IMG/VR virus record: IMGVR_UViG_3300021963_000037
Span: 62,001-126,000 of that record
Strand: one strand, 5' to 3'
DNA length: 64,000 nucleotides
Origin: a virus
Shown: in pieces, positions 9,282 through 18,258 of the stretch
Layout: each line of letters opens with the position of its first letter
Position numbering within the stretch: the first letter of the stretch is position 1
Made by a program: the position numbers and the translations under genes
The notes under the pieces: generated by a model
Told to the model about the DNA's origin: nothing
The model's input: only the letters and a program-made list of their open reading frames with translations
Databases searched by the model: none

Positions 9282-10100
9282 ATGATAAAAATGTTAGAAT
9301 ACTTAAAAAATATAAAGATGACAAGGAGTACCATTAGCTTCATAGCCGGGGCAATTGTCATACTTTTGTTCTTGAAGCAATGTAATTCTATTTCTACTTT
9401 AAAAAACGAAAAGGCAATTGCACAAACTGAAGCAAATAGACAATTGAATAATCTATTAGCGTCACAAGATAGCGTTAGAGTTCTTATAAAAGAAAACGGT
9501 GGAATTGTAGCTTCTAAAAGAACTTTAGAATATACATATGCTGAATTAGAAAAAAGCAATGCTAATACGATTGCTGAATTTAAATCAGCTATGGGTGATA
9601 TTAAAAACTTAAAGAATGCTAATTCTCTTCTTAAAACTAAAATTGATATTTTAAGTAAATTTAGTGGAGATCCTACAATAGTTGAACAAATTTCTGATAC
9701 AACTGCAACTTTAACTTTTAATAAAAACGACGATTTTGGAAAAGGTAACACTAGAAAATTTAATGGAAAGGTAGAAGTATCTTATATTAATAATAAGTTC
9801 GGTGCTTCTGCTGGAGATTTTACTTTAAACCAAACTATCAAACTATATGCGATGACTGAAAAAACCAAAGATGGTGTTGAGCAAATTAAAATTGCAACTG
9901 ACTATCCTGGAATTACATTCGGAGAGATTGAAAATATAAACTTGATAAATAATAAACTGAATAAGCCTGAGAAAAAAGCGGGTTGGTCAATTGGAATGGG
10001 TCTTGGATATGGTATTACGTTAAACAACGGACAAACAATTCAAATGGGACCTAACCTAAGTATCGGATTATTCTGGAGCCCTAAGTGGTTAAGATTCTAA
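9282..10100 (+). CDS. Membrane-anchored coiled-coil protein with beta-rich C-terminus; spanin-like candidate
   Basis: 272 aa. Residues about 19-32 (ISFIAGAIVILLFL) form one N-terminal transmembrane segment. Residues 35-130 are predicted by eye to be a long coiled coil (Leu/Ile heptads rich in Lys, Glu and Asn). The C-terminus alternates Gly and hydrophobic residues (WSIGMGLGYGITLNNGQT) and ends in SPKWLRF, like a small outer-membrane-type beta structure. An inner-membrane anchor, periplasmic coiled coil and outer-membrane-like end fit a spanin-like lysis protein, but it could equally be a structural or envelope protein. There is no lipobox. ATG 9282 and internal Met codons at positions 4 and 13 are possible starts. 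Confidence 0.45.
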   Translation: MIKMLEYLKNIKMTRSTISFIAGAIVILLFLKQCNSISTLKNEKAIAQTEANRQLNNLLASQDSVRVLIKENGGIVASKRTLEYTYAELEKSNANTIAEFKSAMGDIKNLKNANSLLKTKIDILSKFSGDPTIVEQISDTTATLTFNKNDDFGKGNTRKFNGKVEVSYINNKFGASAGDFTLNQTIKLYAMTEKTKDGVEQIKIATDYPGITFGEIENINLINNKLNKPEKKAGWSIGMGLGYGITLNNGQTIQMGPNLSIGLFWSPKWLRF

Positions 10101-10118
10101 AATTATTATAAAAAGAAA

Positions 10119-12185
10119 ATGGCAAAATCATCTAAGTTTATTGGATTAGACCAAGATATTATTCTGGAATTCATATATCATGACCAGACAAATTCGCAAG
10201 ATTATGCAATCGAAACGGATAACAATGGTAGTGAGATTAAGATTCTAGATACCGTTGATGGAGACACAACGGAGACAAGATATTTAATTCACGAACTTGG
10301 AGCTGATGTTGTAGAATTTAGTGTTGATACTGATGGAATCTATGTTACTGTAAATAATTTTGCAGGTAGAGAACTTCAATTACAAAATGGTAAAACATAT
10401 AAATTCGATTTAAGTAACCTAAACGATCCAACTAATTTTACAATCAGTGGAGGAGGAACAGCAAGTTACTCTGCTTTATCTGGAATATTAACTTATAATC
10501 CTAACACAAATGGATCTTATAGTTATGGATATACCGATACAACATTAACACCTGATATAATTTATACCGGTGGAAAGATTGTTGTTGGAGATAAAGCAAA
10601 CCCTTTATTTTCAGTTCCTTTCCAACAAACTGGTAATACAATCAAAACTGCAAGTGGAGAGATTGGAAGATACTATGCCGTTCAACATGATGTTGATGGT
10701 AATAGATATGCTCTTTTAAATAACTCACTTGATTATTTAGATACAACAGGATGGGACGGTACTAATAGTGCTGGTTTAACTCCAGTTACGATTCCATCGA
10801 ATACAATTTATTATGATACAATTAGATTGCACTTAAGAACTGGATTCAGTTTTGGAGCTAGAGGTTACGATGGATTCTTATTCCAAGTTAAAACACCTAG
10901 ACTTTCTGGAATTGAAAACTACTTAACTTCAATTGTTTATAAAAATTCAAGTAACTTTGAGATTCAGAATCCAAATCCATTTGTTCTTTCTGGAGTTTCA
11001 TATTCAAAATTCATTGAGATTAAAGTTCCATCTTTAGTTAACATGTTTGATAATAACTTGAACTTAGATTTTCAAGATGCATTTTACGCAGACCACATAA
11101 CTGGAGGTTATGATATTTTAGATGCAACTGCTGGTTATGGAATCAATTTTAAATTAATTGACCAAATTGTAGAAATTTCTGGAATTGAGTATGCTGATGT
11201 TTCACATGGTATCGAGTTAACTCTTCCACAAGAAGACGAATTCCAAGATATTGTTGGTGTTATTGAAGAAGCAGCAGACGGAGACTATTTTAATCTATAT
11301 GGACTTAAAGATGGTAGTAGAAATGAATTTGAAGATTATATTTTAACTAGACAAAATAATAGCGGAGACGATATTACGGTTTTCCATGATATTGAAATTA
11401 GAGAAGCTCTTGGTTTAAGTTATGAAAAAACTTTTAGTACAACGTTTGTTCAAACTGAAGAATATGACCAACCTATTATTTTTAGACCAGTTATTAAGAA
11501 TGCGAATGTTGCATCTGCATTTTTAATTAACTATATTTTAAGGATCTATAATGAGACTGATAATACTCAAATCGTAAAACAGTCAACTCTTATTTATAAC
11601 CAACCTGCAAAATATGGTAAAAGAATTGCAAAAATAGACTTAGGTTCTAATGCTGTAAATAAAATTTACAATACTCTAGCTGATACAACATCAAATAGAA
11701 GTTTAACTAGTTTTGTTAATTCTATTAGACCAACTGTTGGAGAAACCAAATATGTTCCTGTTGCAATTGATACAACCAATATTCTTGCTGGAAATAGTAA
11801 TGTTGCATTAGGAAATGCAGTTTCAATTGGTGAATATTTTACCGAAGGAAACGCAACAATAACTCTTTCTAAAGTTTCAGATAACTTTGTTAAATTTAGA
11901 ATTGCACAAGTTGATGGAAATTCTACAAAGGCAATAAGCTTAGTTGGAGCTGAAAGTATCGAACTTTTATTAAAAAGCGGAGATATTAAATCAAGCGTAA
12001 CATTTGATCCATCTTTTCCTGGAGTAGACGCTGGAATTGGAGAAATCCTATTTAAAATTCCAAAGGCAATGTCTGCTAGGTTTGATGAGTCTGATGCAAA
12101 CACTAATAAAGACATGTTCTATATTAATTTAGTTAATGGCAACACAAGTTCTTTATTATATTACGGAAATGTAAACATCATATAA
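10119..12185 (+). CDS. Phage structural protein of unknown role (688 aa), probably tail/baseplate
   Basis: 688 aa, acidic, mostly beta, with no signal or membrane segment and no enzymatic motif that I can see. Residues about 80-140 contain short repeats rich in Gly, Ser and Thr. It ends at the first base of the tail-tube-like gene (TAATG overlap), and upstream neighbours are fibre genes, so a baseplate or tail role is likely. I do not recognise a T4 counterpart. Confidence 0.45.
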   Translation: MAKSSKFIGLDQDIILEFIYHDQTNSQDYAIETDNNGSEIKILDTVDGDTTETRYLIHELGADVVEFSVDTDGIYVTVNNFAGRELQLQNGKTYKFDLSNLNDPTNFTISGGGTASYSALSGILTYNPNTNGSYSYGYTDTTLTPDIIYTGGKIVVGDKANPLFSVPFQQTGNTIKTASGEIGRYYAVQHDVDGNRYALLNNSLDYLDTTGWDGTNSAGLTPVTIPSNTIYYDTIRLHLRTGFSFGARGYDGFLFQVKTPRLSGIENYLTSIVYKNSSNFEIQNPNPFVLSGVSYSKFIEIKVPSLVNMFDNNLNLDFQDAFYADHITGGYDILDATAGYGINFKLIDQIVEISGIEYADVSHGIELTLPQEDEFQDIVGVIEEAADGDYFNLYGLKDGSRNEFEDYILTRQNNSGDDITVFHDIEIREALGLSYEKTFSTTFVQTEEYDQPIIFRPVIKNANVASAFLINYILRIYNETDNTQIVKQSTLIYNQPAKYGKRIAKIDLGSNAVNKIYNTLADTTSNRSLTSFVNSIRPTVGETKYVPVAIDTTNILAGNSNVALGNAVSIGEYFTEGNATITLSKVSDNFVKFRIAQVDGNSTKAISLVGAESIELLLKSGDIKSSVTFDPSFPGVDAGIGEILFKIPKAMSARFDESDANTNKDMFYINLVNGNTSSLLYYGNVNII

Positions 12186-12736
12186 TGATATTAAATAGTA
12201 GAAATAACCTATATAACTTCAAGCTTCCAAGGAATTTCATTCCTAAGGAGGTTGCTGATCAGTATAAAAAGTATTTGAATAGAATGCCAGGTTCGATTAT
12301 TACTGAACCAATTGATTATATCAACTATTCAATTCAGGGTATTAATTTACCAGGTGTTACATTTGAACCAGTAACTCAAGCAAACAATGATGGTACTGTT
12401 AATTACCATAGAGGAGCTTATCCTGTACAAAACTTGATTGAAAGAGAGTTTACAATAACAATGCAACTATTAGATGGATTCATCAATTATTTTATTATGA
12501 TGGACACATTGTTATATTATTATGCAAAACAAACCAGACCTGAATATACTGACGATTTGAAATTACAAATCATGGACGCTGAAGGTATTCACGTGATTTC
12601 AGCAGTATTTCATCAGCCAATCATGCATTCAATTTCAGAGCTTGATTTAAATATGAGTCAAAATGTTGCAGAATTTAATACATTTACATGTAACTTCAAG
12701 TATAACAAATTTGCTCTTAAGCTAGAAATTGACTAA
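12185..12736 (+). CDS. Tail tube-fold protein (gp19/gp54-like)
   Basis: 183 aa, close to the 163 aa of the T4 tube protein gp19. The pattern of a beta segment ending in Y-P-V-Q-N-L-I-E-R-E-F-T-I-T-M, an amphipathic helix (about 95-115), then ISAVFHQPIMHSISELD and a final beta strand with F-N-T-F-T-C-N-F matches the end of gp19 and of the tube initiator gp54, where a hydrophobic Asp/Glu-x-x-x-F-x-V strand closes the tube fold. Which of the tube-like proteins it is (gp19, gp48 or gp54) cannot be settled here. Translationally coupled to the 10119 gene. Confidence 0.5.
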   Translation: MILNSRNNLYNFKLPRNFIPKEVADQYKKYLNRMPGSIITEPIDYINYSIQGINLPGVTFEPVTQANNDGTVNYHRGAYPVQNLIEREFTITMQLLDGFINYFIMMDTLLYYYAKQTRPEYTDDLKLQIMDAEGIHVISAVFHQPIMHSISELDLNMSQNVAEFNTFTCNFKYNKFALKLEID

Positions 12737-12747
12737 TAAAAATCTAA

Positions 12748-12754
12748 TATATAC
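12748..12754 (+). promoter_or_regulatory. Late-type promoter box (TATATAC)
   Basis: TATATAC sits 3 nt before the ATG at 12758. If used as a -10 box, the transcript would begin at or just inside the start codon. Confidence 0.35.
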
Positions 12755-12757
12755 TAT

Positions 12758-13126
12758 ATGAAAACATTTGCTGAATATTTAGCTGAACAAGACGTAACTG
12801 CAAAAGACCTACAGGTTCTATCAGAATCTCTTGTTTCAGAATGGACTCCAGAATTAGAGGCTAAAGTAGATGCTGCATTAGAAGAATTTACTGCTACATA
12901 TATGAACGAAGACGGTACTTATAATATCGAAAAATTCAATGATGAACTTACTAATGAAGGTCTTCTTGGTTCTATTATTGGTGGTTTAACTGGATTTGCT
13001 CTTGGTTCTACAATTGGTAAAACAGTAGCTAAAGTATTGGGAGTTCAAAGTGGAGTCCTTTACGATTTATTAACTTCAAGACTTGTTGGCGCCGCTCTTG
13101 GTGCAACTCTTGGTAATAGAATCTAA
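12758..13126 (+). CDS. Capsid-targeted glycine-zipper membrane protein candidate
   Basis: 122 aa. The N-terminus MKTFAEYLAEQ closely resembles the T4 internal-protein capsid-targeting sequence (of the type MKTYQEFIAEA). A possible gp21 protease site, L-S-E/S, follows at about residues 27-30. The C-terminal third is hydrophobic and built on repeated Gly: SIIGGLTGFALGSTIGK and LVGAALGATLG, glycine zippers of the kind that insert into or line membranes. An attractive reading is a head-packaged protein that enters the host membrane during DNA ejection, but this is inference. Confidence 0.55.
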   Translation: MKTFAEYLAEQDVTAKDLQVLSESLVSEWTPELEAKVDAALEEFTATYMNEDGTYNIEKFNDELTNEGLLGSIIGGLTGFALGSTIGKTVAKVLGVQSGVLYDLLTSRLVGAALGATLGNRI

Positions 13127-13127
13127 T

Positions 13128-13763
13128 ATGAATTATATAGGGATAGATTTCTCATTAAACTCTCCGGGTATTGTTGTTCTAAATAATGAACTTAACTTTA
13201 TTTCTTTCTTAAAGCCAGGATCTGGCACAAAAGCTGACCAAGCTTTACAATCTCATATCTCAACTCTTAATGGTGTAACTCTTGTTTCTCAACCAGAATA
13301 CGAGAAGTCCAAAGAGTTTTCTTCTCAAGAACTTTTAAAACTTAATCGTTTTGTCGATATGGCAGAACAAATTATCGGTCTTATTAAAACCAAGATTGAT
13401 GACACTCCATGTGTTTTTGCCTTTGAAGGCGTTTCTTATGGGTCGAATGGAGGAACAAATAATCTTATTGATATGGCGGCTGCCGCTGCAATCTTCAAAT
13501 ACAAGATAATTACTTCTTTTAGTAATATTGAGAATATTCTTACGGTTGCTCCATCAACAATTAAGAAACATGCTGGAAAAGGAAACATGAATAAAAGGCT
13601 TTTGTGGGACGTTTTTACCGAGAATCGTTTGAGTGATCCGAACCTGGAATCCTCAGAGCTCCATAAGCACGTTAAAACCCTTGAAATTGGGAAGTCCGTC
13701 CCGAAGCCCTTAGATGATTTAGTGGACGCTTACTTCCTTGCAAGCTATATCTCAGCGCTCTAA
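13128..13763 (+). CDS. RuvC-like Holliday junction resolvase
   Basis: 211 aa from ATG 13128, 1 nt after the previous stop; earlier in-frame starts would overlap the preceding gene. The N-terminus MNYIGIDFSLNSPG is the first strand of the RNase H/RuvC fold with its catalytic Asp; CVFAFEG (about 88) supplies Glu; the C-terminal DDLVDAYFLA supplies the closing acidic residues, as in RuvC-type resolvases. It likely cuts branched DNA before packaging, the job done in T4 by endonuclease VII (gp49), which is unrelated. It precedes the gp32-primase-UvsY-UvsW operon. Confidence 0.6.
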   Translation: MNYIGIDFSLNSPGIVVLNNELNFISFLKPGSGTKADQALQSHISTLNGVTLVSQPEYEKSKEFSSQELLKLNRFVDMAEQIIGLIKTKIDDTPCVFAFEGVSYGSNGGTNNLIDMAAAAAIFKYKIITSFSNIENILTVAPSTIKKHAGKGNMNKRLLWDVFTENRLSDPNLESSELHKHVKTLEIGKSVPKPLDDLVDAYFLASYISAL

Positions 13764-13866
13764 GAACCTTATCTTCACCTGAAACCCAAATCTTATATTA
13801 CACTTGTCACGGTTTGTTTCAAGATTTTAGAACTATTTTTAAAAAAAGTGAAAATAATTTTAGAGA

Positions 13867-13873
13867 TATATAG
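13867..13873 (+). promoter_or_regulatory. Late-type promoter box (TATATAG) in the gp32 leader region
   Basis: GATATATAGAA lies 142 nt before the gp32 ATG in the largest intergenic gap of this region (13764-14014). It matches the boxes at 24783, 47312 and 48218, so gp32 may have both a late-type and a replication-class promoter. Confidence 0.4.
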
Positions 13874-13907
13874 AATGAGTGAGTAAGACACCTTTTATTT
13901 GAAAAAA

Positions 13908-13936
13908 TGAAACAAATCTAATTTACTCGATATAAA
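13908..13936 (+). promoter_or_regulatory. Replication-class promoter (TGAAAC-N17-TATAAA) for the gp32 operon
   Basis: TGAAAC at 13908-13913, exactly 17 nt, then TATAAA at 13931-13936, giving a leader of about 70 nt before gp32. The same spacing is found at five other sites. An A-rich leader precedes the start. Confidence 0.65.
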
Positions 13937-14014
13937 CCTTAACGTTTTAAAATTTAAAGGGCCCTTAAAGTTTAACGTATTAAACAATTTAAAGAAAATT
14001 AAAGTATTAAAGAC

Positions 14015-14941
14015 ATGGCAGATTTTGACATTTTCAACCTTAGTGTTGACGCAGTAGACACACATGAAGTACAGAGCACTGGTTCTGGCAACGACATCTA
14101 CAAACCAACAGCCGATGAAGGCAAAGACGGAACTTACAAAGCACTTATTCGTTTTGTTCCAAACCCAAAGAATCCCCGCAATTCACTTGTTAAAAAGTAC
14201 GTACATTGGCTAACTGATGCTAGTGGTGACGGAAAATTAGTTGACTCACCATCTTCTATCGGTGAAAAGTGTCCAATTGCAGAGGCATTCTTCAAATTAC
14301 GTAAATCAGACTCAGCAGTTGATCGCAAGATTGCAGACAAGTTGAAAAGACGTGAACAGTATTACGCTTTGATTAAAATTATCAAAGATCCTCAACACCC
14401 TGAATTCGAAGGTCAGTACAAAATCTTCAAGTTTGGTTACAAAATCAAAGAGAAAATCGATGAAGAATTGAAACCAGCATTTGGAGAACCAACTCAAATT
14501 TTCGATCTATTCAATGGTAAAAACTTCGAACTTATTATTACTCGTCAAGGAGAATATAATAACTACGATAAGTCTAAATTCGCATCTAGCAAATCAGCAA
14601 TTACTGTTGATGGAGAAGCTGCAGAAAAGACTCAAGAAGTTATGACCAAAATCAAAACTGAATTAGATGCAGCTCCTTCTTTAGAACCATACGAATACAA
14701 AGCATGGGATGATGAAACTCGCGATTTCGTGAACTCATTACTTCGTCAGTATTTGAATCCAGGTTCTTCAATCGATGAGATTGTATCAAAACCTAAAGCT
14801 AAAGCAGCTCCTAAAGCTGAGCCAAAAGTAGAAGAGTCAAATGATTTTGATTTCGATACAACACCAGCTCCTAAGACAGAAGCAGCAGCGGTAGATAGTT
14901 CTGATGACTTAGATTCGTTTTTGAATGACCTCGACCTCTAA
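14015..14941 (+). CDS. 32: gp32-like single-stranded DNA-binding protein
   Basis: 308 aa, near the 301 aa of T4 gp32. It has a basic/aromatic OB-type core, a KWK/KWDDETRDF segment and a strongly acidic C-terminal tail ending DDLDSFLNDLDL, the arm by which gp32 contacts replication partners. In T4, Zn is bound by Cys and His in the core; here the equivalent loop (about residues 80-92) keeps only one Cys in GEKCPIAEAFF, so the zinc site seems lost. It coats ssDNA at forks and in recombination. It heads an operon with primase, whose start lies inside its last codons. Confidence 0.85.
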   Translation: MADFDIFNLSVDAVDTHEVQSTGSGNDIYKPTADEGKDGTYKALIRFVPNPKNPRNSLVKKYVHWLTDASGDGKLVDSPSSIGEKCPIAEAFFKLRKSDSAVDRKIADKLKRREQYYALIKIIKDPQHPEFEGQYKIFKFGYKIKEKIDEELKPAFGEPTQIFDLFNGKNFELIITRQGEYNNYDKSKFASSKSAITVDGEAAEKTQEVMTKIKTELDAAPSLEPYEYKAWDDETRDFVNSLLRQYLNPGSSIDEIVSKPKAKAAPKAEPKVEESNDFDFDTTPAPKTEAAAVDSSDDLDSFLNDLDL

Positions 14942-16004
14942 TATATCAGAAGACTTAAAACACACAATCAAACTCTTAGTTAAGAAAGTATTAGTTCAAG
15001 AACATACGGTCCAAAATAAGACGATGATTAAGGAAATGCCAGGGCGAATAACTCTGGCATGTCCTTATTGTGGTGACTCGTATTCCGATGACAAAAAGAA
15101 ACGTGGTAATATCTATTGGGACACTTTACAGTATCATTGTTTTAACTGTTCCCAACATGGAGATGTTTATAGTTTCTTAAAAGATCACGGTGTCCGTTTT
15201 GGTAGTTCTGAAGATTCAGTTCAAGTAATTGAGTGGATTAAAGAAAACAAAGCAGAGTCCCATCATGTTGATGTTTTACAGTATGGTATATTTGAAAAGA
15301 TTGGACAATTAGCGCCAACTATCGAAGAATTACGAGTTGCACTTAAGATGACCTACATTTCGGTAGGAGATGCACCTTGGTTATATCTAAGAAAGAGATT
15401 TCTTTCAAACAAATTAGAAAACTTCCTCTATTCCCCCAAAGACAAAAGAATCTATGTTCTAAATTTAGGACCAGACGGAAAAGTAATTGGAATGCAGTCA
15501 AGAACTCTTGTTAAAACTAGCAATTCTAAATACTTAACCTACGATCTTGAAAAGATATTAGAGTGGATGGGAAAGCCTATTGAAATAGATGAAGCAGAGA
15601 AAATGGCAATTAGTAAAATATCAACCTTATTTGGTATTATGAAAACTGACTTTACTCGACCAGTTACAATATTTGAAGGACCATTAGATCGAATGTTTAT
15701 GAATAATTCATTAGCACTTTCCTCTGTAGGGCGAGACACGACTGAGCTCGACCAGGTTCCAACAATTCGTTATATGTTCGATAATGATAAAGCTGGTAAA
15801 ACAAAAATGATTGAAAAGCTAAAAGCTGGAAAATCAGTCTTTATGTGGTCCAAATTTCTCAAAGATACTAAAATGGATAAATATAAAGAACCTATTAAAG
15901 ATTTAAACGACTTAGTAATGGCCGCTTACATAAACAAAAGTGATTGTTTAACTAAAATAAACGACTACTTTTCAAACTCAATGTTAGATGCGTACTACTT
16001 ATAA
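14925..16004 (+). CDS. 61: DNA primase (gp61-like)
   Basis: 359 aa (T4 gp61 is 342). An N-terminal zinc-binding domain is plain: ACPYCGDS at about 45-52 and YHCFNCSQHGD at about 71-81, the CxxC pairs that recognise the priming site. The TOPRIM part shows VTIFEGPLDRMF (about 248) and the Mg-binding DNDKAG (about 286). It makes RNA primers for the lagging strand with the gp41 helicase (42779). The ATG overlaps the end of gp32 by 17 nt. Confidence 0.85.
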   Translation: MTSTSNISEDLKHTIKLLVKKVLVQEHTVQNKTMIKEMPGRITLACPYCGDSYSDDKKKRGNIYWDTLQYHCFNCSQHGDVYSFLKDHGVRFGSSEDSVQVIEWIKENKAESHHVDVLQYGIFEKIGQLAPTIEELRVALKMTYISVGDAPWLYLRKRFLSNKLENFLYSPKDKRIYVLNLGPDGKVIGMQSRTLVKTSNSKYLTYDLEKILEWMGKPIEIDEAEKMAISKISTLFGIMKTDFTRPVTIFEGPLDRMFMNNSLALSSVGRDTTELDQVPTIRYMFDNDKAGKTKMIEKLKAGKSVFMWSKFLKDTKMDKYKEPIKDLNDLVMAAYINKSDCLTKINDYFSNSMLDAYYL

Positions 16005-16227
16005 AAATAGACAGGTTCTAGCTATGATAGAACAAGAATTTGAAGATTTCGAAAAGGACAGAGAAAACAGCAGCAAAGGACTAAAAACCATTGTTGACTT
16101 TGGCGTTTCGAAAATTGAATATGATGGTACAACAATTAAAACACAGTTGAAACCTAAGTTCAAAGCAAAGATTAAAAGCAGTGTTTATATTAAACCTAAC
16201 TCAGACAGCAAAAACTCGCTGTTTTAA
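15988..16227 (+). CDS. Small basic protein of unknown function
   Basis: 79 aa, overlapping the primase end by 17 nt. A charged N-terminal helix is followed by a Lys-rich beta C-terminus (KPKFKAKIKSSVYIKP). No family recognised. Its place between primase and UvsY suggests a replication or recombination accessory role, perhaps nucleic-acid binding. Confidence 0.5.
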   Translation: MRTTYKNRQVLAMIEQEFEDFEKDRENSSKGLKTIVDFGVSKIEYDGTTIKTQLKPKFKAKIKSSVYIKPNSDSKNSLF

Positions 16228-16237
16228 AATTAAATAA

Positions 16238-16672
16238 ATGGAAGTTGAAACTAAAGTAAATAAATTGCAGCAGTTAGATGAGTATCTAGCTACTCAAAGG
16301 ACTGAATGGACTAGTAAAATTCGAGGTGTTGCAGATGATTTAAAACATGGTAACAATCTCCCAGAAGTCTCATCTTACGCATTAAGTTATCGACAAATTT
16401 TAGTCGATATGATTGCATCTATTAGTTCTAAAATCAGAACTCAAAAAGCAAAAATAGATCGAGAATATAAATCAGCGTGGGTAGGATATTATCAATATGA
16501 TTATAAACTATCTGATGGACAACGCGCTAAATTTATTGAGGCTGACTTGTCAGAAGATTATCAAGTACAACAATTATTAGAGATGCAAAGAGATTTCTTT
16601 AATGGTTCTGTAAAAACTCTTGATAACATTGGATTTGCAATTAAGAATCGAATTGACATGAAACAGTTATAA
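16238..16672 (+). CDS. uvsY: UvsY-like recombination mediator
   Basis: 144 aa (T4 UvsY is 137). All helical; its end, LDNIGFAIKNRIDMKQL, lines up with the remembered T4 UvsY C-terminus (ALDAIKSRGFAIKHIQDM), and the middle has the same YY-x-D and D-x-x-V-Q layout. UvsY loads the UvsX recombinase (41348) onto gp32-coated ssDNA. As in T4, it is next to uvsW. Identification rests mostly on the C-terminus, size and position. Confidence 0.65.
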   Translation: MEVETKVNKLQQLDEYLATQRTEWTSKIRGVADDLKHGNNLPEVSSYALSYRQILVDMIASISSKIRTQKAKIDREYKSAWVGYYQYDYKLSDGQRAKFIEADLSEDYQVQQLLEMQRDFFNGSVKTLDNIGFAIKNRIDMKQL

Positions 16673-16687
16673 AAATATTAGAATGTT

Positions 16688-18196
16688 TTGGTAATAACAT
16701 TAACAGACGATAATAGGTTTCTAAGAATCGACGAAGCAAGTGAAATTGAAATTGAACAAATTAATTTAAGTCTCACTAAAAGAATTGACGGATGGAGATT
16801 CAACCCCTTAGTTAAGAGGGGAGTATGGGATGGTTACGTCTCGTATATTAAAGATAACAAATGGATTCCTGTAGGTTTATGGAGATATGTCATGGAAACC
16901 TGCAAGGAATACAATTTTGATTTAAAACTAAATGGTATTACCAGATTGTTTGATCGAAATATTTCAGCCGAAGGATTTGAAACTTGGGCAAATGCATTTT
17001 TTGATGGCTATCATCTTCAACCGAGAGATTATCAAATTGATGCATCTTATAATATCTTAAAATTTAGAAAGTGTCTTGCTGAATTGGCAACATCTGCTGG
17101 AAAAACGATGATTTCGTTTATGACAGTTGCTTATATGCTAGAGAAACAGAAGGCACAGAAAATCCTTTTTATAGTACCTAACGTTTCACTGGTTGTACAA
17201 GCTAGCGAAGACTTTGTTGACTATAATTGGAGAAACCAAGTGAAGATACGTATCCAACAAATCTACGCAGGTCAGAAAATTAAACCCAATTCAAATGTCG
17301 TAATTGGTACATATCAATCCCTAATTAAAAAAGAAAAAGAATATTTTGATGACTTTGATGCTGTTATTGTTGATGAAACACATAAAGCAAAATCACAGTC
17401 AATTAAAGATATTTTAGCAAAGTGTAGAAATGCACAATATAAATTTGGTTTATCTGGTACAATTCCAAAAGATGGTACACTAGATAAACTAACACTAATG
17501 TCCCAAACCGGCCCGGTAATTACTGAAGTAAAAGCAGCTTTCTTACAACAAGAAGGGCATATTGCAAAATGCCGAGTTAAGGTTATTGAAATGGATTACG
17601 CTCCCGCTGCAACAAAGCAAGCATTTATGGAGTTAGCACAAAATAGATATGAAAGCAAAGATGTTTTCCAACTCGAACAAAATTATATCATCAACAACAA
17701 AGCACGCCTTGACTTTGTTGTCAACGTTATTTCCAGAATACCAAGGAATTCTCTTGTACTTTTCCACAGAATCGAACATGGTAAAAAATTATACGATGCT
17801 CTTCGCCAAAGAAGCCAAAAGAAGGTTTATTATGTTGACGGAGGGACAGATTCTGATATTCGAGAAGAATACAAAAAGAAAATGGAAGCTGGTGAAGAGA
17901 TCGTCATCGTTGCCTCTTATGGCACGTTTTCTACCGGAATCTCAATTAAAAAGATTCATAGCGTATTCTTCACAGAATCATTTAAATCAGAAGTCATCAT
18001 TAGACAATCAATTGGTCGAGGACTTAGACAACATGAGTCCAAAAAAGAGGTAATTATTGTAGATTTCGTTGATAATTTATCAACACCTGATTGGGAATGT
18101 TACCTATTTAGACATGGTCAAGTTAGACAACAAATCTATAAGCAAGAAAAATTCAATTTCGACATCAAACAGGTCACATTTGATGGGTCTGAATAA
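16688..18196 (+). CDS. uvsW: UvsW-like DNA/RNA helicase
   Basis: 502 aa, the length of T4 UvsW. The substrate-binding N-terminus (W-R-F-N-P-L-V-K-R-G-V-W-D-G-Y) precedes SF2 motifs: ATSAGKTM (about 134-141, Walker A), DETH (about 228, DEAD motif), SGT, and SIGRGLRQHESKK (motif VI). UvsW unwinds R-loops and remodels forks, moving the phage from origin- to recombination-dependent replication. No ATG gives the full N-terminus; TTG at 16688 is the best start, as an ATG at 16683 runs straight into a stop. Confidence 0.85.
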   Translation: MVITLTDDNRFLRIDEASEIEIEQINLSLTKRIDGWRFNPLVKRGVWDGYVSYIKDNKWIPVGLWRYVMETCKEYNFDLKLNGITRLFDRNISAEGFETWANAFFDGYHLQPRDYQIDASYNILKFRKCLAELATSAGKTMISFMTVAYMLEKQKAQKILFIVPNVSLVVQASEDFVDYNWRNQVKIRIQQIYAGQKIKPNSNVVIGTYQSLIKKEKEYFDDFDAVIVDETHKAKSQSIKDILAKCRNAQYKFGLSGTIPKDGTLDKLTLMSQTGPVITEVKAAFLQQEGHIAKCRVKVIEMDYAPAATKQAFMELAQNRYESKDVFQLEQNYIINNKARLDFVVNVISRIPRNSLVLFHRIEHGKKLYDALRQRSQKKVYYVDGGTDSDIREEYKKKMEAGEEIVIVASYGTFSTGISIKKIHSVFFTESFKSEVIIRQSIGRGLRQHESKKEVIIVDFVDNLSTPDWECYLFRHGQVRQQIYKQEKFNFDIKQVTFDGSE

Positions 18197-18223
18197 TGGA
18201 CAAAGTTCATTAAATCATACGAA

Positions 18224-18230
18224 TATATAA
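18224..18230 (+). promoter_or_regulatory. Late-type promoter box (TATATAA)
   Basis: TATATAA lies 28 nt before the ATG of the 18259 gene and just after the uvsW stop, fitting late expression of the capsid-targeted cluster. Confidence 0.5.
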
Positions 18231-18258
18231 GATAAGACTGTAAAAAAATATTAAAACA

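Noticed and set aside
9272-9751. 159-codon minus-strand frame opposite the membrane-anchored protein
   Set aside because: It mirrors the plus-strand gene, starts and ends without a promoter or coupling, and has no recognisable motif.
13083-13127. Longer RuvC-like protein starting inside the preceding gene
   Set aside because: The extension is out-of-frame reading of the glycine-zipper gene; the fold begins at MNYIGIDFS (13128).
13786-13835. Antisense promoter (TTGAAAC...TATAAG on the minus strand) facing the resolvase gene
   Set aside because: Spacing is 18, not 17, and there is no minus-strand gene to serve; could be chance in AT-rich DNA.
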